The notes beneath the pieces are model-generated. The model saw only the letters and a list, made by a program, of their open reading frames with translations, was not told the DNA's origin and ran no database searches. Position numbers and translations under genes: made by a program. This document shows, piece after piece, positions 23,633 to 32,000 of a stretch of 32,261 nt of DNA (position 1 is the first letter of the stretch; every line of letters starts with the position of its first letter). The DNA comes from Chitinophaga costaii (lineage in GTDB: Bacteria > Bacteroidota > Bacteroidia > Chitinophagales > Chitinophagaceae): NCBI RefSeq assembly GCF_900094705.1, contig NZ_FMAR01000021.1, positions 1 to 32,261 on the forward strand. The letters run 5' to 3'.

Positions 23633-23836
23633 TTAGTCAATACGTCTAACATTAACGGCATTTTCACCTTTCTTGCCGTCTTTAACTTCAAACTCTACGC
23701 GGTCATCCTGCTGGATCTGATCGATCAAACCGGTTGCGTGTACGAAAGTTTCGCGGTTACCTGCTTCATGTTTAATAAAGCCAAAACCTTTTGCTTCGTT
23801 GAAGAACTTTACAGTTCCCTGAAATTTTGTTTCCAT
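23633..23836 (-). CDS. Cold-shock protein, paralogue 1
   Basis: A 67-residue single-domain RNA/DNA-binding protein of the CspA family. The RNP1 motif KGFGFIKH and the RNP2-like ETFVHATGL are present; the five-strand OB fold is complete. It melts RNA secondary structure and coats single strands, aiding translation at low temperature or on structured mRNAs. I start at METKFQGTVKFF; the 20 in-frame codons upstream contain the -7 box. By my count 50 of 67 residues match csp2 at 30316-30519. It is divergent from the trehalose synthase/phosphatase gene. A strong promoter with an overlapping dyad suggests regulation. Confidence 0.97.
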   Translation of the reverse strand: METKFQGTVKFFNEAKGFGFIKHEAGNRETFVHATGLIDQIQQDDRVEFEVKDGKKGENAVNVRRID

Positions 23837-23865
23837 TTGAAAAAAATTATAAAGAATTATGTTAG

Positions 23866-23897
23866 CAAAAATAACGTTCTGGATCGAACAGAACAAA
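23866..23897 (-). promoter_or_regulatory. Consensus promoter of csp1 with a dyad in the spacer
   Basis: On the minus strand TTTG (23894-23897), a 20-nt spacer, then TATTTTTG (23866-23873): exact matches to the Bacteroidota consensus. The spacer is filled by a GTTCTG-N7-CAGAAC dyad (23876-23894). The predicted start gives a leader of about 24 nt. Confidence 0.85.
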
Positions 23898-24190
23898 TAA
23901 ATTTAAAAGTATAATAAGAATAACCTGTTGGCTACGCTATTGATTGTAAAATATTCATTTACAGGAATTTTTTGCATTGTTTAAATACGCCTATGCCAGC
24001 CTATGCGCTCATTTAGTATGCCAAAAGATAGTTTGCACAAAAATTGCTACACGTATTAGTGGTAAACATATGTATTCAAACACTATGAAAAAGTGTTATA
24101 CTGCAACTGTAGACACCTAACCAACGGAGGAACCAGACTAAAATAAGTCCACTACTATGCTTTATTAATCAAAAGGAAACGGAGTTTATC
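23898..24190. other. Divergent intergenic region before the trehalose gene
   Basis: No gene lies here. TAGTTTG (24029-24035, plus strand) is one base short of a -7 consensus and may serve the trehalose gene. AACACT-N7-AGTGTT (24079-24097) is a perfect dyad with the same 6-7-6 spacing as the csp1 dyad, but a different sequence. GGAG appears about 8 nt before the ATG, unusual in this window. Confidence 0.4.
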
Positions 24191-26389
24191 ATGCGAAAAA
24201 CCATTATTGTATCCAACAGGCTGCCAGTAAAAATTACCCGGAAGAACGAAGAAATAGTACTTATGCCCAGCGAAGGGGGCCTTGCTACTGGCCTGGGATC
24301 AGTGTACCGTGAAGGCAGTAATGTATGGATTGGCTGGCCAGGACAGGAAGTAAGTGATCTCGCCGAACAGGAGGAATTAACAACAGCGCTGGGCAAGCTA
24401 AACTTATTGCCGGTGTACCTTACAGCGGAAGAGATTAATCAATTTTATGAAGGCTTTAGCAATGAAGTGCTTTGGCCTGTATTCCATTATATGAGTACTT
24501 ACGCGCGTTATGAGCAGTCTTACTGGGACTACTACATGCGGGTGAACGAAAAATTTAAGGAAGCTGTGCTGGCGGTAGCCGAACCAGGTGATGTGATTTG
24601 GGTGCAGGACTACCAGTTATTGTTGCTGCCCGGTCTTTTACGCACAGATCTGCCCGATGCCTCTATCGGCTTTTTCCAGCACATTCCTTTTCCCTCCTAC
24701 GAATTGTTCCGCCTTATTCCCTGGCGCGAAGAATTGCTGAACGGCATATTGGGCGCAGACCTGATAGGTTTTCACACCTTCGACGACGCCCGCCATTTTA
24801 TTGGTAGCTGCGTACGTTTGCTGGCCTTCCATGCTTCTGCCAATACCATTACCGTGAATGACCGTAACGTGATGGTGGAAACTTTTCCCATGGGCATAGA
24901 CAATCGAAAATTTGAATCACTCTCTGCTACCGCCGGCGTGCAAAACCAGGTACAGGTGCTCGGAAAACGCTTCCAGCAAATGCGCATCATTCTTTCGATA
25001 GACCGGCTGGACTACAGTAAAGGCATCTTACAACGCTTACAGGGCTTCGATCTTTTCCTGCAAAACCATCCTGAGTATGTGGAAAAAGTAGGCCTTGCTA
25101 TGATCATCGTACCTTCCCGCGATACGGTGCCTCAATATAAAGAACTGCGCGACCAGATAGACCAACTGGTGGGCAATATCAACGCCCGTTACCGTACCAT
25201 GGGCTGGAGTCCCATTCATTATTTTTACCGCAGTTTTCCATTGGATATACTGACCGCACTTTATAACCTGGCCGATATTTGCCTGGTAACGCCTATGCGC
25301 GATGGCATGAACCTCGTAGCCAAGGAATATGTAGCCAGCCGCATTCACAATAATGGTGTACTGATTCTTAGTGAAATGGCCGGCGCCTCCAAAGAACTGA
25401 TTGATGCGATCGTAGTAAACCCTAATAATACCAATGCTATCGCTGAGGCCATTGCCATCGCCCTGAGTATGCCCCTGACCGAACAGCAGCAGCGCATGAA
25501 AGCTATGCGGCAAATGGTGGCCAAATTCAACGTATATCACTGGGTAAAACTTTTCATGACTACGCTTGATGATGTAAAGAAAGCCCAGCAAAGCATGCAG
25601 GCCCGCCGCATCAGCCCAGGCATGGCGCAGGAGATGGTGCATGATTATGTTCACGCCGGCAAACGCGCGCTATTTTTAGATTACGATGGCACGCTGGTAG
25701 ACTTTAATGTAAACCGGGAAGATGCTAATCCCGATCCGGATCTCTATAAATTATTAAACAACCTTGCCAGCGACCCGCAGAACCAGTTGGTTTTGATCAG
25801 CGGCCGGCATCACACCAACCTGGAGCAATGGTTTGGTGAGCTGCCCATAGACCTTATTGCCGAACATGGCGCATGGCATAAGCTGCAGGGAGGCGCGTGG
25901 ACGCAAATTCCCGGCCTTACCGACCAATGGAAAGCAGAGATACAGCCCATCCTCGAAACCTTCACCGACCGTACACCAGGCGCCTTGATCGAAGAAAAAA
26001 GTTTCTCCCTGGTATGGCACTACCGGAAAGTGGAAGAAGGCTTGGGCGACTTGCGCGCCAATGAATTGATGGATACCTTACGCTACTACATTGCCGACAA
26101 GCCCCTGCAATTGCTGCCGGGCGACAAGGTCATTGAAATAAAAAATGTGGAGATCAATAAGGGCAAAGCTGCCCTGGCCTGGATGAAAGATGAAACGTTC
26201 GATTTCATCCTCGGCATAGGCGACGACTTTACCGACGAGGACATTTTCAAAGTTTTGCCCGCTAATGCTTACACCATTAAAGTAGGCAATTATGTAAGCG
26301 CCGCCCGCTACTACCTGCGCAGCTTCCGCGAGGTAAGACAATTGCTTAAAATGTTAGTGCAGGAGAAAAATGCGCTGAAATTGCAATAA
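24191..26389 (+). CDS. Bifunctional trehalose-6-phosphate synthase/phosphatase (OtsA-OtsB fusion)
   Basis: A 732-residue fusion that makes trehalose from UDP- or ADP-glucose and glucose 6-phosphate in two steps. The N-terminal GT20 synthase (about 1-470) has VSNRLPV (7-13), GGLATGL (29-35), WVQDYQLLLLPGLLR, HIPFPSYELFRLIPWR, SIDRLDYSKGI, and the nucleotide-sugar site GMNLVAKEYVASR. The HAD-type phosphatase follows (about 490-720), with DYDGT (Asp497 nucleophile, Asp499) and the metal motif GDDFTDED near 675. Both sets of active-site residues are intact. Trehalose protects against cold, drying and osmotic stress. The gene converges on a GH15 gene across a shared terminator and diverges from csp1. 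Confidence 0.96.
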   Translation: MRKTIIVSNRLPVKITRKNEEIVLMPSEGGLATGLGSVYREGSNVWIGWPGQEVSDLAEQEELTTALGKLNLLPVYLTAEEINQFYEGFSNEVLWPVFHYMSTYARYEQSYWDYYMRVNEKFKEAVLAVAEPGDVIWVQDYQLLLLPGLLRTDLPDASIGFFQHIPFPSYELFRLIPWREELLNGILGADLIGFHTFDDARHFIGSCVRLLAFHASANTITVNDRNVMVETFPMGIDNRKFESLSATAGVQNQVQVLGKRFQQMRIILSIDRLDYSKGILQRLQGFDLFLQNHPEYVEKVGLAMIIVPSRDTVPQYKELRDQIDQLVGNINARYRTMGWSPIHYFYRSFPLDILTALYNLADICLVTPMRDGMNLVAKEYVASRIHNNGVLILSEMAGASKELIDAIVVNPNNTNAIAEAIAIALSMPLTEQQQRMKAMRQMVAKFNVYHWVKLFMTTLDDVKKAQQSMQARRISPGMAQEMVHDYVHAGKRALFLDYDGTLVDFNVNREDANPDPDLYKLLNNLASDPQNQLVLISGRHHTNLEQWFGELPIDLIAEHGAWHKLQGGAWTQIPGLTDQWKAEIQPILETFTDRTPGALIEEKSFSLVWHYRKVEEGLGDLRANELMDTLRYYIADKPLQLLPGDKVIEIKNVEINKGKAALAWMKDETFDFILGIGDDFTDEDIFKVLPANAYTIKVGNYVSAARYYLRSFREVRQLLKMLVQEKNALKLQ

Positions 26390-26436
26390 GGACCGGGAGT
26401 AGGTACTAACGTAAACGGATATACGATAATAGCATA

Positions 26437-26467
26437 AAAAAACCTGGGCATTGATCCCAGGTTTTTT
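26437..26467. terminator. Bidirectional terminator shared by trehalose and GH15 genes
   Basis: AAAAAACCTGGG (26437-26448) pairs perfectly with CCCAGGTTTTTT (26456-26467) around a 7-nt loop. It lies between the two converging stops and has a T run on each strand. Confidence 0.93.
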
Positions 26468-26488
26468 GTTATTGTAAGATTAATTCTT

Positions 26489-28273
26489 CTACAGGAAAAT
26501 GGGTACGTCCAGTTTCATGGCAATGCGGTAGGCGGCATTCATTAACCCCACGTGGCTGTAGGCTTGTGGAAAATTGCCCCACTGGCTGCCGTCTTCTTCA
26601 TCTACATCTTCACTGAATAGCAGCAGGTGATTGGAGAATTTAAGGAGGTTGGCAAATTCCCGCTGTGCATCTTCCAGCCGGCCCACACAGGCCAGGGCTT
26701 CTACATACCAGAATGCGCATACCAGAAAGGTAGTCTTTGGCTTACCAAAATCATCGCTGTGCAGGTAGCGGTAGAATAGACCATTGGGTGTTTTTAATTC
26801 TTTTTCCAGCGCCGTCAGGTGGTCCCTGGCACGTTCGCTGGCGGGGTCCAGGTATTGCATATTTATAAGCTGCAATGTACTGGCGTCCAGTGCGGTGCCT
26901 CCCGCGGCATTGGTATATACTTTACGCACAGGATCGTAGCAGCTTTCTATGTGTGCAGCTGCCCGCTCTTTGAGGGAGGTGGCGCGGTTTTCCAAATTAA
27001 TGTCGCCGATAGTGCGGGCCATTTTTTCTGCAGCCGCGCAGCCAGCCCATTGAAACAGGTTACTGTAACAATGGATGTTGGCAAAGTTGCGGAACTCCCA
27101 GATGCCCGCATCTTTTTCATCAATAGTACGTTCTATTTTATCCAGTAGATAACCTATCCAGTGTACGCTGTCTTTGCGTTCCGAGAAAATAAAACGGTGA
27201 TCGGTGTACAGAGGCAGCATGGATATAAGCACCTGTCCGTAAATATCATTCTGTATATGTTCATACGCCTGGTTGCCAATGCGTACTGGCTGGTTACCCT
27301 CGTAGCCGGCCAGGTGGGGGAGAATGGTTTCCGTAAGCTCTTTGGCCCCGGTAATACCGTAGAGCGGCTGGTAGCGGAAGTCATCCGAAAAAGAGATGTC
27401 TGTGATGTAACTGAAGAATTTCTCCATTTCCTCGAAATGCCCGATGTGATTGAGCGAGGTAATCACATAGTAAGTATCGCGCAACCAGCAATAGCGGTAG
27501 TCCCAGTTACGCCCACTGCCAGGAAACTCTGGCAGGCTGGTGGTGCTGGCGGCAATGATAGCCCCCGTATCTTCAAACTGGTGAATCTTCAGGGCCAGTG
27601 CAGCACGGATCACATAGGGTTGGTAGTAATTAGCGATAGATGAATGTTTAATCCAGGTGCGCCAGTAACGTTCTGTTTCATGGTAGAAGCGGTCTGCGGT
27701 GCTTACCAGCGGGGCTTCCAGCGGATTACCATAAGAAAGCACCAGGTACTTGGTTTCATTCAGTACAAAAAACTGGTCATCTACGATATAGCTGATAGGA
27801 ATATTTGTAGTAAGCCGCATGCGTTCCGAACTGCCGGCAAATTCTATATGACTACTGCCACGGAATCGCTGCTGGGGCATAACACCATAATCGCACACCG
27901 GCGTGCAGCGCACCCTTATGCGGGCCGATTGCTGCATTGGCTCTATCTTCCGGATGAGCATGAGGGGCTTAAAATAACGGTCGTATTGAAAAAAGCGGGG
28001 AGCATAGTCCGTAATGCGGTAGCTGTTGCCATCTTTAGCCGTTACTTCGGTTACCAGTATGTTGGTATTCTCCAGGTAATATTGATGTGAAGAGTATTCG
28101 CCATCTGGTAATATAGAAAATTCGCCGCCTTTTTCTTTATCCAACAGCCCGCCAAATACAAAGGAGCTGTCCATTCGGGGCCAGCAAAGCCATTCTACAT
28201 TTGTATTCATGCCGATGTGCGCCAGGTAGGCGCAGTTGCCGATTATGCCAGTTTGATAGGTATGTCTGCCCAT
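26489..28273 (-). CDS. Glycoside hydrolase family 15 protein (glucoamylase/trehalase-like)
   Basis: A 594-residue inverting glucosidase of GH15 type without signal peptide, so cytosolic. It begins with the N-terminal beta domain (GIIGNCAYLAHIGMNTNVEWLCWPRMDSS is typical of the bacterial group), then the (alpha/alpha)6 barrel from about residue 210. NWDYRYCWLRDTYY near 255-268 marks the substrate-binding face, and the barrel continues to GLMNAAYRIA. In mycobacteria and Thermoplasma, GH15 proteins with this layout hydrolyse trehalose; others act on maltooligosaccharides. Its position convergent to trehalose synthase/phosphatase favours a trehalose or alpha-glucan role (inference from context). 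I could not pin both catalytic Glu residues by eye. Confidence 0.9.
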   Translation of the reverse strand: MGRHTYQTGIIGNCAYLAHIGMNTNVEWLCWPRMDSSFVFGGLLDKEKGGEFSILPDGEYSSHQYYLENTNILVTEVTAKDGNSYRITDYAPRFFQYDRYFKPLMLIRKIEPMQQSARIRVRCTPVCDYGVMPQQRFRGSSHIEFAGSSERMRLTTNIPISYIVDDQFFVLNETKYLVLSYGNPLEAPLVSTADRFYHETERYWRTWIKHSSIANYYQPYVIRAALALKIHQFEDTGAIIAASTTSLPEFPGSGRNWDYRYCWLRDTYYVITSLNHIGHFEEMEKFFSYITDISFSDDFRYQPLYGITGAKELTETILPHLAGYEGNQPVRIGNQAYEHIQNDIYGQVLISMLPLYTDHRFIFSERKDSVHWIGYLLDKIERTIDEKDAGIWEFRNFANIHCYSNLFQWAGCAAAEKMARTIGDINLENRATSLKERAAAHIESCYDPVRKVYTNAAGGTALDASTLQLINMQYLDPASERARDHLTALEKELKTPNGLFYRYLHSDDFGKPKTTFLVCAFWYVEALACVGRLEDAQREFANLLKFSNHLLLFSEDVDEEDGSQWGNFPQAYSHVGLMNAAYRIAMKLDVPIFL

Positions 28274-28369
28274 TTGCTCTGTTAAATATATGTACGATAG
28301 TAAGTCACTTCATCTTAGCAAATGACATTCCAACCTTAGTTAAAGTGGTTTAACAACCTATTAGAAAAC

Positions 28370-28915
28370 TTAAAATTTCATGATAGCCCGCTTGCCACTA
28401 TATAGCTGGAAAGGGTAACGGTAAGAATGCCAAACATCAAACATCCGGTTCAGCGCAGGTAAGTGCTCTTCAAAAAAAAGCACTTCAAAAGAGCAATGGG
28501 CGCCCTTGTGATTAAACTCGATAAAATTGCGGATGCCCAGGCTGGGCTGCATGTCTCCGTCATGCTGTAAGGGTTGTTTTTTGTACCCGGAAAAACGGAT
28601 TACGAGATGGTCAATATCTACCATGTAATAAGCGTAGGAAATGCCGCCCAACTTAATTGTGAGGATATGTTCGCCAATGATCATTTCTCCCAAAAGCCGG
28701 TATTCTTCCAGTGTGATTACAGGGATGGCGATAAAATAAATGATACCGGTAGCAATGAGCAGGAACAGGAAAAAGCCGTTCACCATGGAAAGAGCGGTTC
28801 CTACGGTACAAAGCAGGAGGGCCACCAGGAAGCACCCGGCGTAGGGGCGACGTATTTTGTGATAGAAAGCAGGTCGCTGTTTATCTACAACAGAAAAAAA
28901 TACACGATAACTCAT
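28370..28915 (-). CDS. Membrane protein of unknown function, two helices
   Basis: A 181-residue protein. A basic N-terminal segment (VDKQRPAFYHKIRRPY) is followed by two membrane helices at about 26-44 and 46-66 (FLVALLLCTVGTALSMV and FFLFLLIATGIIYFIAIPVI). The rest is a soluble domain that reads as beta-rich, with GEMIIGEHILTIKLGGISYAYYMVDIDHLVIRFSGYK resembling a small PH-like barrel, as in YdbS/YdbT-type or photosystem-assembly-like proteins. It ends with a helix and YSGKRAIMKF. I do not recognise the family. It lies 96 nt before (leftward of) GH15's start and 158 nt after the rhomboid gene, on the same strand. Confidence 0.65.
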   Translation of the reverse strand: MSYRVFFSVVDKQRPAFYHKIRRPYAGCFLVALLLCTVGTALSMVNGFFLFLLIATGIIYFIAIPVITLEEYRLLGEMIIGEHILTIKLGGISYAYYMVDIDHLVIRFSGYKKQPLQHDGDMQPSLGIRNFIEFNHKGAHCSFEVLFFEEHLPALNRMFDVWHSYRYPFQLYSGKRAIMKF

Positions 28916-29073
28916 AGGGCATCGGCAATGCGTAGCCGAATATAAGAAAAAGCCGTAATTATACCATGCTTACGCCGGTAAATAATGTTATCATAACGGC
29001 GCACACATGGCTTCCCGATAAAGAATTCAAAATCATTTTGCTACGGCATCAATATGTATGACCCTTGATTTTC

Positions 29074-29694
29074 TTATCTGAAAGGGGATAGCAGTTGCGT
29101 AATAAAATAGGTAAGGAGGGAAGGTTGCAAAAGAATGGGGAATACCAGCCCAAACACAGCACCCCAGAAATGCACGCCATGCCCAATGCCGCCATATCCG
29201 GTATCGCGGCTGGCCAGGTAGGCAGATAATCCCAGGAACACAATCCCATACACCACAATGGGCATCGGGAAAAAGAAGAGGTATATCTGTGCCCAGGGCT
29301 GCACCAGCATGATGGTGAAAATGCAGGCCGATACCGCGCCGGAAGCGCCTACTGCCAAGCGGTTGGGATCTTTATAGTGCCGGAAATAATAGGGGATGGT
29401 AGATACAATGATGGCCAGGGCATAATATGCCGGGAACACATAAGGGCTAGTATAAAAAATAGCAAATACCTGCTCCGCCACCCGTCCCATATAATAGAGG
29501 GAAAGCATGTTGAAAAATAAATGCATGTAGTTGGCATGCACAAATCCGTTTGTCAGGAAACGATAAAATTGTTTTTTTTGACGGATATAATAAGGCCACA
29601 TGGCCAGGTCCTCCATCAGGCCTTCCTGGTTCAGTGCTATCAGCGAAATAATACAGGTCAATACAATGATAATAAGCGTGGCGGAGATCTCCAT
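29074..29694 (-). CDS. Rhomboid-family intramembrane serine protease
   Basis: A 206-residue protein with six membrane helices, no soluble domain. Conserved rhomboid marks are in order: HANYMHLFFNM (53-63) of helix 2, GASGAVSA with the nucleophile Ser118 in helix 4, and GHGVHFWGAVFG with His175 in helix 6. Serine and histidine form the catalytic dyad, so it should be active. It cuts single-pass membrane proteins inside or near the bilayer; the target is unknown. It follows rlmH by 17 nt on the same strand, so the two form an operon, a pairing with no obvious functional link. Confidence 0.94.
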   Translation of the reverse strand: MEISATLIIIVLTCIISLIALNQEGLMEDLAMWPYYIRQKKQFYRFLTNGFVHANYMHLFFNMLSLYYMGRVAEQVFAIFYTSPYVFPAYYALAIIVSTIPYYFRHYKDPNRLAVGASGAVSACIFTIMLVQPWAQIYLFFFPMPIVVYGIVFLGLSAYLASRDTGYGGIGHGVHFWGAVFGLVFPILLQPSLLTYFITQLLSPFR

Positions 29695-29711
29695 ATACGT
29701 TGCTGGTGGAT

Positions 29712-30185
29712 TTACTGGTGATGATATTTTTCGTTTTGCAATACCGTGTACGCCCGGTACAATTGTTCCGTCATAATAAGCCGTACCAATTGATGCGGAA
29801 AGGTAAGCGAAGATAAGGACAATTGCAGTTGAGCCCTTTGTAGTACCTGCGTATCAATGCCATAAGCGCCGCCAATGAGGATAACCACCTGGCGGGTGGC
29901 GGCATTGATACGTTGCTGAAGGAAATCTGCCAGTTGCAGGGTGGTAAAAGTTTTACCCCTTTCATCCAGTGCTACCAGGAAATCCTGGGGGCCTAGCAGA
30001 TCCAGGATCATTTTACCTTCCTGTTTTTTAAGTTCCGGCAGGGGGAGGGAGGCGGCCTGTTTTACCGTGGGAATAAGGCGCAGCTCAAAATCGGTGTAAT
30101 ATTGCAGTCTTTTTTGAAACACCGCAATGCCATCCCGAATATAGGGGTCGTTTTCTTTCCCGATGCTCCAGAGTTGTATTTTCAA
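29712..30185 (-). CDS. rlmH: 23S rRNA (pseudouridine1915-N3)-methyltransferase RlmH
   Basis: A 157-residue SPOUT-class methyltransferase that methylates pseudouridine 1915 in helix 69 of 23S rRNA on whole 70S ribosomes. Family marks: KIQLWSIGKENDPYI at the start, FLVALDERGKTFTT, the SAM knot VVILIGGAYGID, and the C-terminal LSSLTFPHQLVRLIMTEQLYRAYTVLQNEKYHHQ-type ending (PHQLVR, EQLYRA, YHHQ). I start at a TTG that gives the normal family length. A second TTG seven codons upstream is possible, but it overlaps a perfect -7 box. No in-frame ATG exists near the start. Confidence 0.95.
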   Translation of the reverse strand: MKIQLWSIGKENDPYIRDGIAVFQKRLQYYTDFELRLIPTVKQAASLPLPELKKQEGKMILDLLGPQDFLVALDERGKTFTTLQLADFLQQRINAATRQVVILIGGAYGIDTQVLQRAQLQLSLSSLTFPHQLVRLIMTEQLYRAYTVLQNEKYHHQ

Positions 30186-30203
30186 AATCGCATATTTATC
30201 GAG

Positions 30204-30211
30204 CAAATATA
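30204..30211 (-). promoter_or_regulatory. -7 box of rlmH
   Basis: On the minus strand TATATTTG is an exact TAnnTTTG match, 18 nt before the TTG start chosen for rlmH. There is no -33 TTTG at the usual distance, where the csp2 terminator lies instead. Confidence 0.45.
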
Positions 30212-30223
30212 GCGATTGGGCAC

Positions 30224-30251
30224 AAAAAAGCCCCGGTTATACAACCGGGGC
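30224..30251 (-). terminator. Intrinsic terminator of csp2
   Basis: GCCCCGGTT (30230-30238) pairs perfectly with AACCGGGGC (30243-30251) around ATAC. On the minus strand it is followed by TTTTTTG, about 65 nt after the csp2 stop and just before rlmH. Confidence 0.92.
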
Positions 30252-30315
30252 AACCTTGGTAAGTTAAATATATTGAATGCTTTATTATCAGTATATAAAA
30301 CCAGCCAGCAGTTAA

Positions 30316-30519
30316 TTAGTCAATGCGGCGAACGTTCACAGCATTCATGCCTTTTCTGCCTTCCTGCAATTCGAACTCTACGCGATCGTCTTGCTGAATT
30401 TCGTGAACCAGACCGTTCACATGTACAAAGGTTTCCTTGTTGGATTCGTCATGTTTGATGAAGCCGAAGCCTTTGCTTTCATTAAAGAACTTTACAGTTC
30501 CTTGGTACTTTGTTGTCAT
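30316..30519 (-). CDS. Cold-shock protein, paralogue 2
   Basis: A 67-residue CspA-type OB-fold protein, near twin of csp1 (50 of 67 identical residues by eye). RNP1 is KGFGFIKH and RNP2-like is ETFVHVNGL; both aromatic faces are intact, so nucleic-acid binding is expected. The differences cluster in loops (HDESNKE versus HEAGNRE; NGLVHEI versus TGLIDQI). It diverges from the fatty-acid desaturase gene over 292 nt of A/T-rich DNA and is followed by a terminator. Its leader before the ATG is very A/U-rich; no exact TAnnTTTG was found on this strand, so the promoter is unplaced. Confidence 0.97.
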   Translation of the reverse strand: MTTKYQGTVKFFNESKGFGFIKHDESNKETFVHVNGLVHEIQQDDRVEFELQEGRKGMNAVNVRRID

Positions 30520-30744
30520 TAGTAAAAATTAAAATAAGAAAAACGGAAGGTACTACTATTATTTGATTTAAAGACATTTATTATTTATTATTATTCCCGC
30601 AATCCTATCAAACTTGCCCCCAAGGCCTTTTTACCGCAAAACTTGCTATTATGTTTTTAATTTATAAATAGAAACACATGGCGAAAAAAGGTTAAATAAT
30701 TGTAAATTAAACCGCGATTCCTCGTATACTTATCGATTATGTGC

Positions 30745-30752
30745 TAATTTTG
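30745..30752 (+). promoter_or_regulatory. -7 box of the desaturase gene
   Basis: TAATTTTG is an exact match to TAnnTTTG, 59 nt before the ATG. The -33 position lacks a TTTG. The predicted leader of about 55 nt is long for this window. The rest of the 292-nt region between csp2 and this gene (30520-30811) is A/T-rich, with no gene seen. Confidence 0.5.
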
Positions 30753-30811
30753 TACTCGTTGCACGCTACGCAGGGATTCTCCTTCGTACCATCACGATCA
30801 CAATACGAAAT

Positions 30812-31903
30812 ATGCCAAAAGTATCCTTTAACAACAAAAACCAGGTTTTTTTTCCAGCTTTGAAAACCGCTGTAGATGCGTATTTCACGGAAAATAACCT
30901 AAAAAAAACGGGTAACACCCAACTTTACGTGAAAGCCGCCGTGCTGCTTACAGTAGCCACCGGCTTGTACTTAACACTTTTATTGGTGAGCATGCCAGTG
31001 TGGGCGGGCATACTGGGGAGTGCGTTGTTAGGTTTAACATTGGCTTGCATAGGATTTAACGTTATGCATGACGCTTGTCATGGTAGTTTTTCTACGAATA
31101 ATAAGGTAAATGATGCCTTTGGTCTTACGCTGAATGCGCTGGGCGGCAATGCGTTTATCTGGAAACAAAAACACAATATCGTACATCATACTTATACAAA
31201 CGTAGACGGAATGGATGACGATATAGCCAAAAGCCCTGTAATGCGCCACTGCCATACCCAGAAATGGGTGCCGATGCACCGTATCCAGCATATTTATATT
31301 CCCCTTGTATACGCTATTTCTTCCGTGGCCTGGGTTTTTATATTTGACTTTATAAAATACCTGAGCAGCAAAGTGTACACCACACCGCTGCAATCCATGA
31401 AATTTAGCGACCACCTTACGTTCTGGGGCAGTAAATTATTGTATATTATATTTTACGTGTGCATACCCGTGTACTTTGTAGGATGGGGATCCTGGGCCAT
31501 TGGTTTTGTAACCATGCACATAGTATTGGGTTTCACACTGGCCATCGTGTTTCAATTGGCCCATGTGGTGGAAGAAACCACTTTTGAAACCGTAAGCGGA
31601 GAATCTACCCAGATCGAAAATGAATGGGCTATTCATCAGATTAAAACCACGGCCAATTTTTCAAAAGATGTGAAAGTTATTTCCTGGATGGTAGGTGGCC
31701 TTAACTATCAAATAGAACATCATCTATTTCCTCGTATAAGCCATGTACATTACCCTGCTATCAGTAATATTGTAGCGCAAAAATGTAAAGAATTTGGGCT
31801 GCCTTACAATAACCTGCCTACTATGCGCAATGCCATCGTTTCCCACTTCCGCTTTATCCGCGCATTGGGAATGAAACCTGTACCTGTACCGGTTTCCAAC
31901 TAA
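30812..31903 (+). CDS. Membrane fatty-acid desaturase (acyl-CoA/linoleoyl-CoA-type)
   Basis: A 363-residue di-iron membrane desaturase. It has all three histidine boxes: HDACH (86-90), HNIVHH (121-126), and QIEHH (300-304), the Q in the third being typical of front-end (delta-5/6-type) desaturases. No cytochrome b5 domain is fused, so an external electron donor is needed. Membrane helices lie at about 40-60, 63-82, 160-185 and 208-250. It introduces a cis double bond into membrane acyl chains, raising fluidity in the cold; the exact position is unknown. It shares a divergent intergenic region with csp2, which fits joint cold control (inference). Confidence 0.94.
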   Translation: MPKVSFNNKNQVFFPALKTAVDAYFTENNLKKTGNTQLYVKAAVLLTVATGLYLTLLLVSMPVWAGILGSALLGLTLACIGFNVMHDACHGSFSTNNKVNDAFGLTLNALGGNAFIWKQKHNIVHHTYTNVDGMDDDIAKSPVMRHCHTQKWVPMHRIQHIYIPLVYAISSVAWVFIFDFIKYLSSKVYTTPLQSMKFSDHLTFWGSKLLYIIFYVCIPVYFVGWGSWAIGFVTMHIVLGFTLAIVFQLAHVVEETTFETVSGESTQIENEWAIHQIKTTANFSKDVKVISWMVGGLNYQIEHHLFPRISHVHYPAISNIVAQKCKEFGLPYNNLPTMRNAIVSHFRFIRALGMKPVPVPVSN

Positions 31904-31950
31904 TGCTTAAAAAGGGTGATTATTCGTTCCTGAATTTTTTGCGCAAAGAA

Positions 31951-31981
31951 TTTGGCAATTAAAAAAAGATTCCTACTTTTG
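31951..31981 (+). promoter_or_regulatory. Promoter of tRNA-Arg
   Basis: TTTG (31951-31954), a 19-nt spacer, then TACTTTTG (31974-31981): exact consensus boxes. The transcript would start about 13 nt before the mature tRNA. Confidence 0.85.
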
Positions 31982-32000
31982 TCACCCGATTAACAATAAC

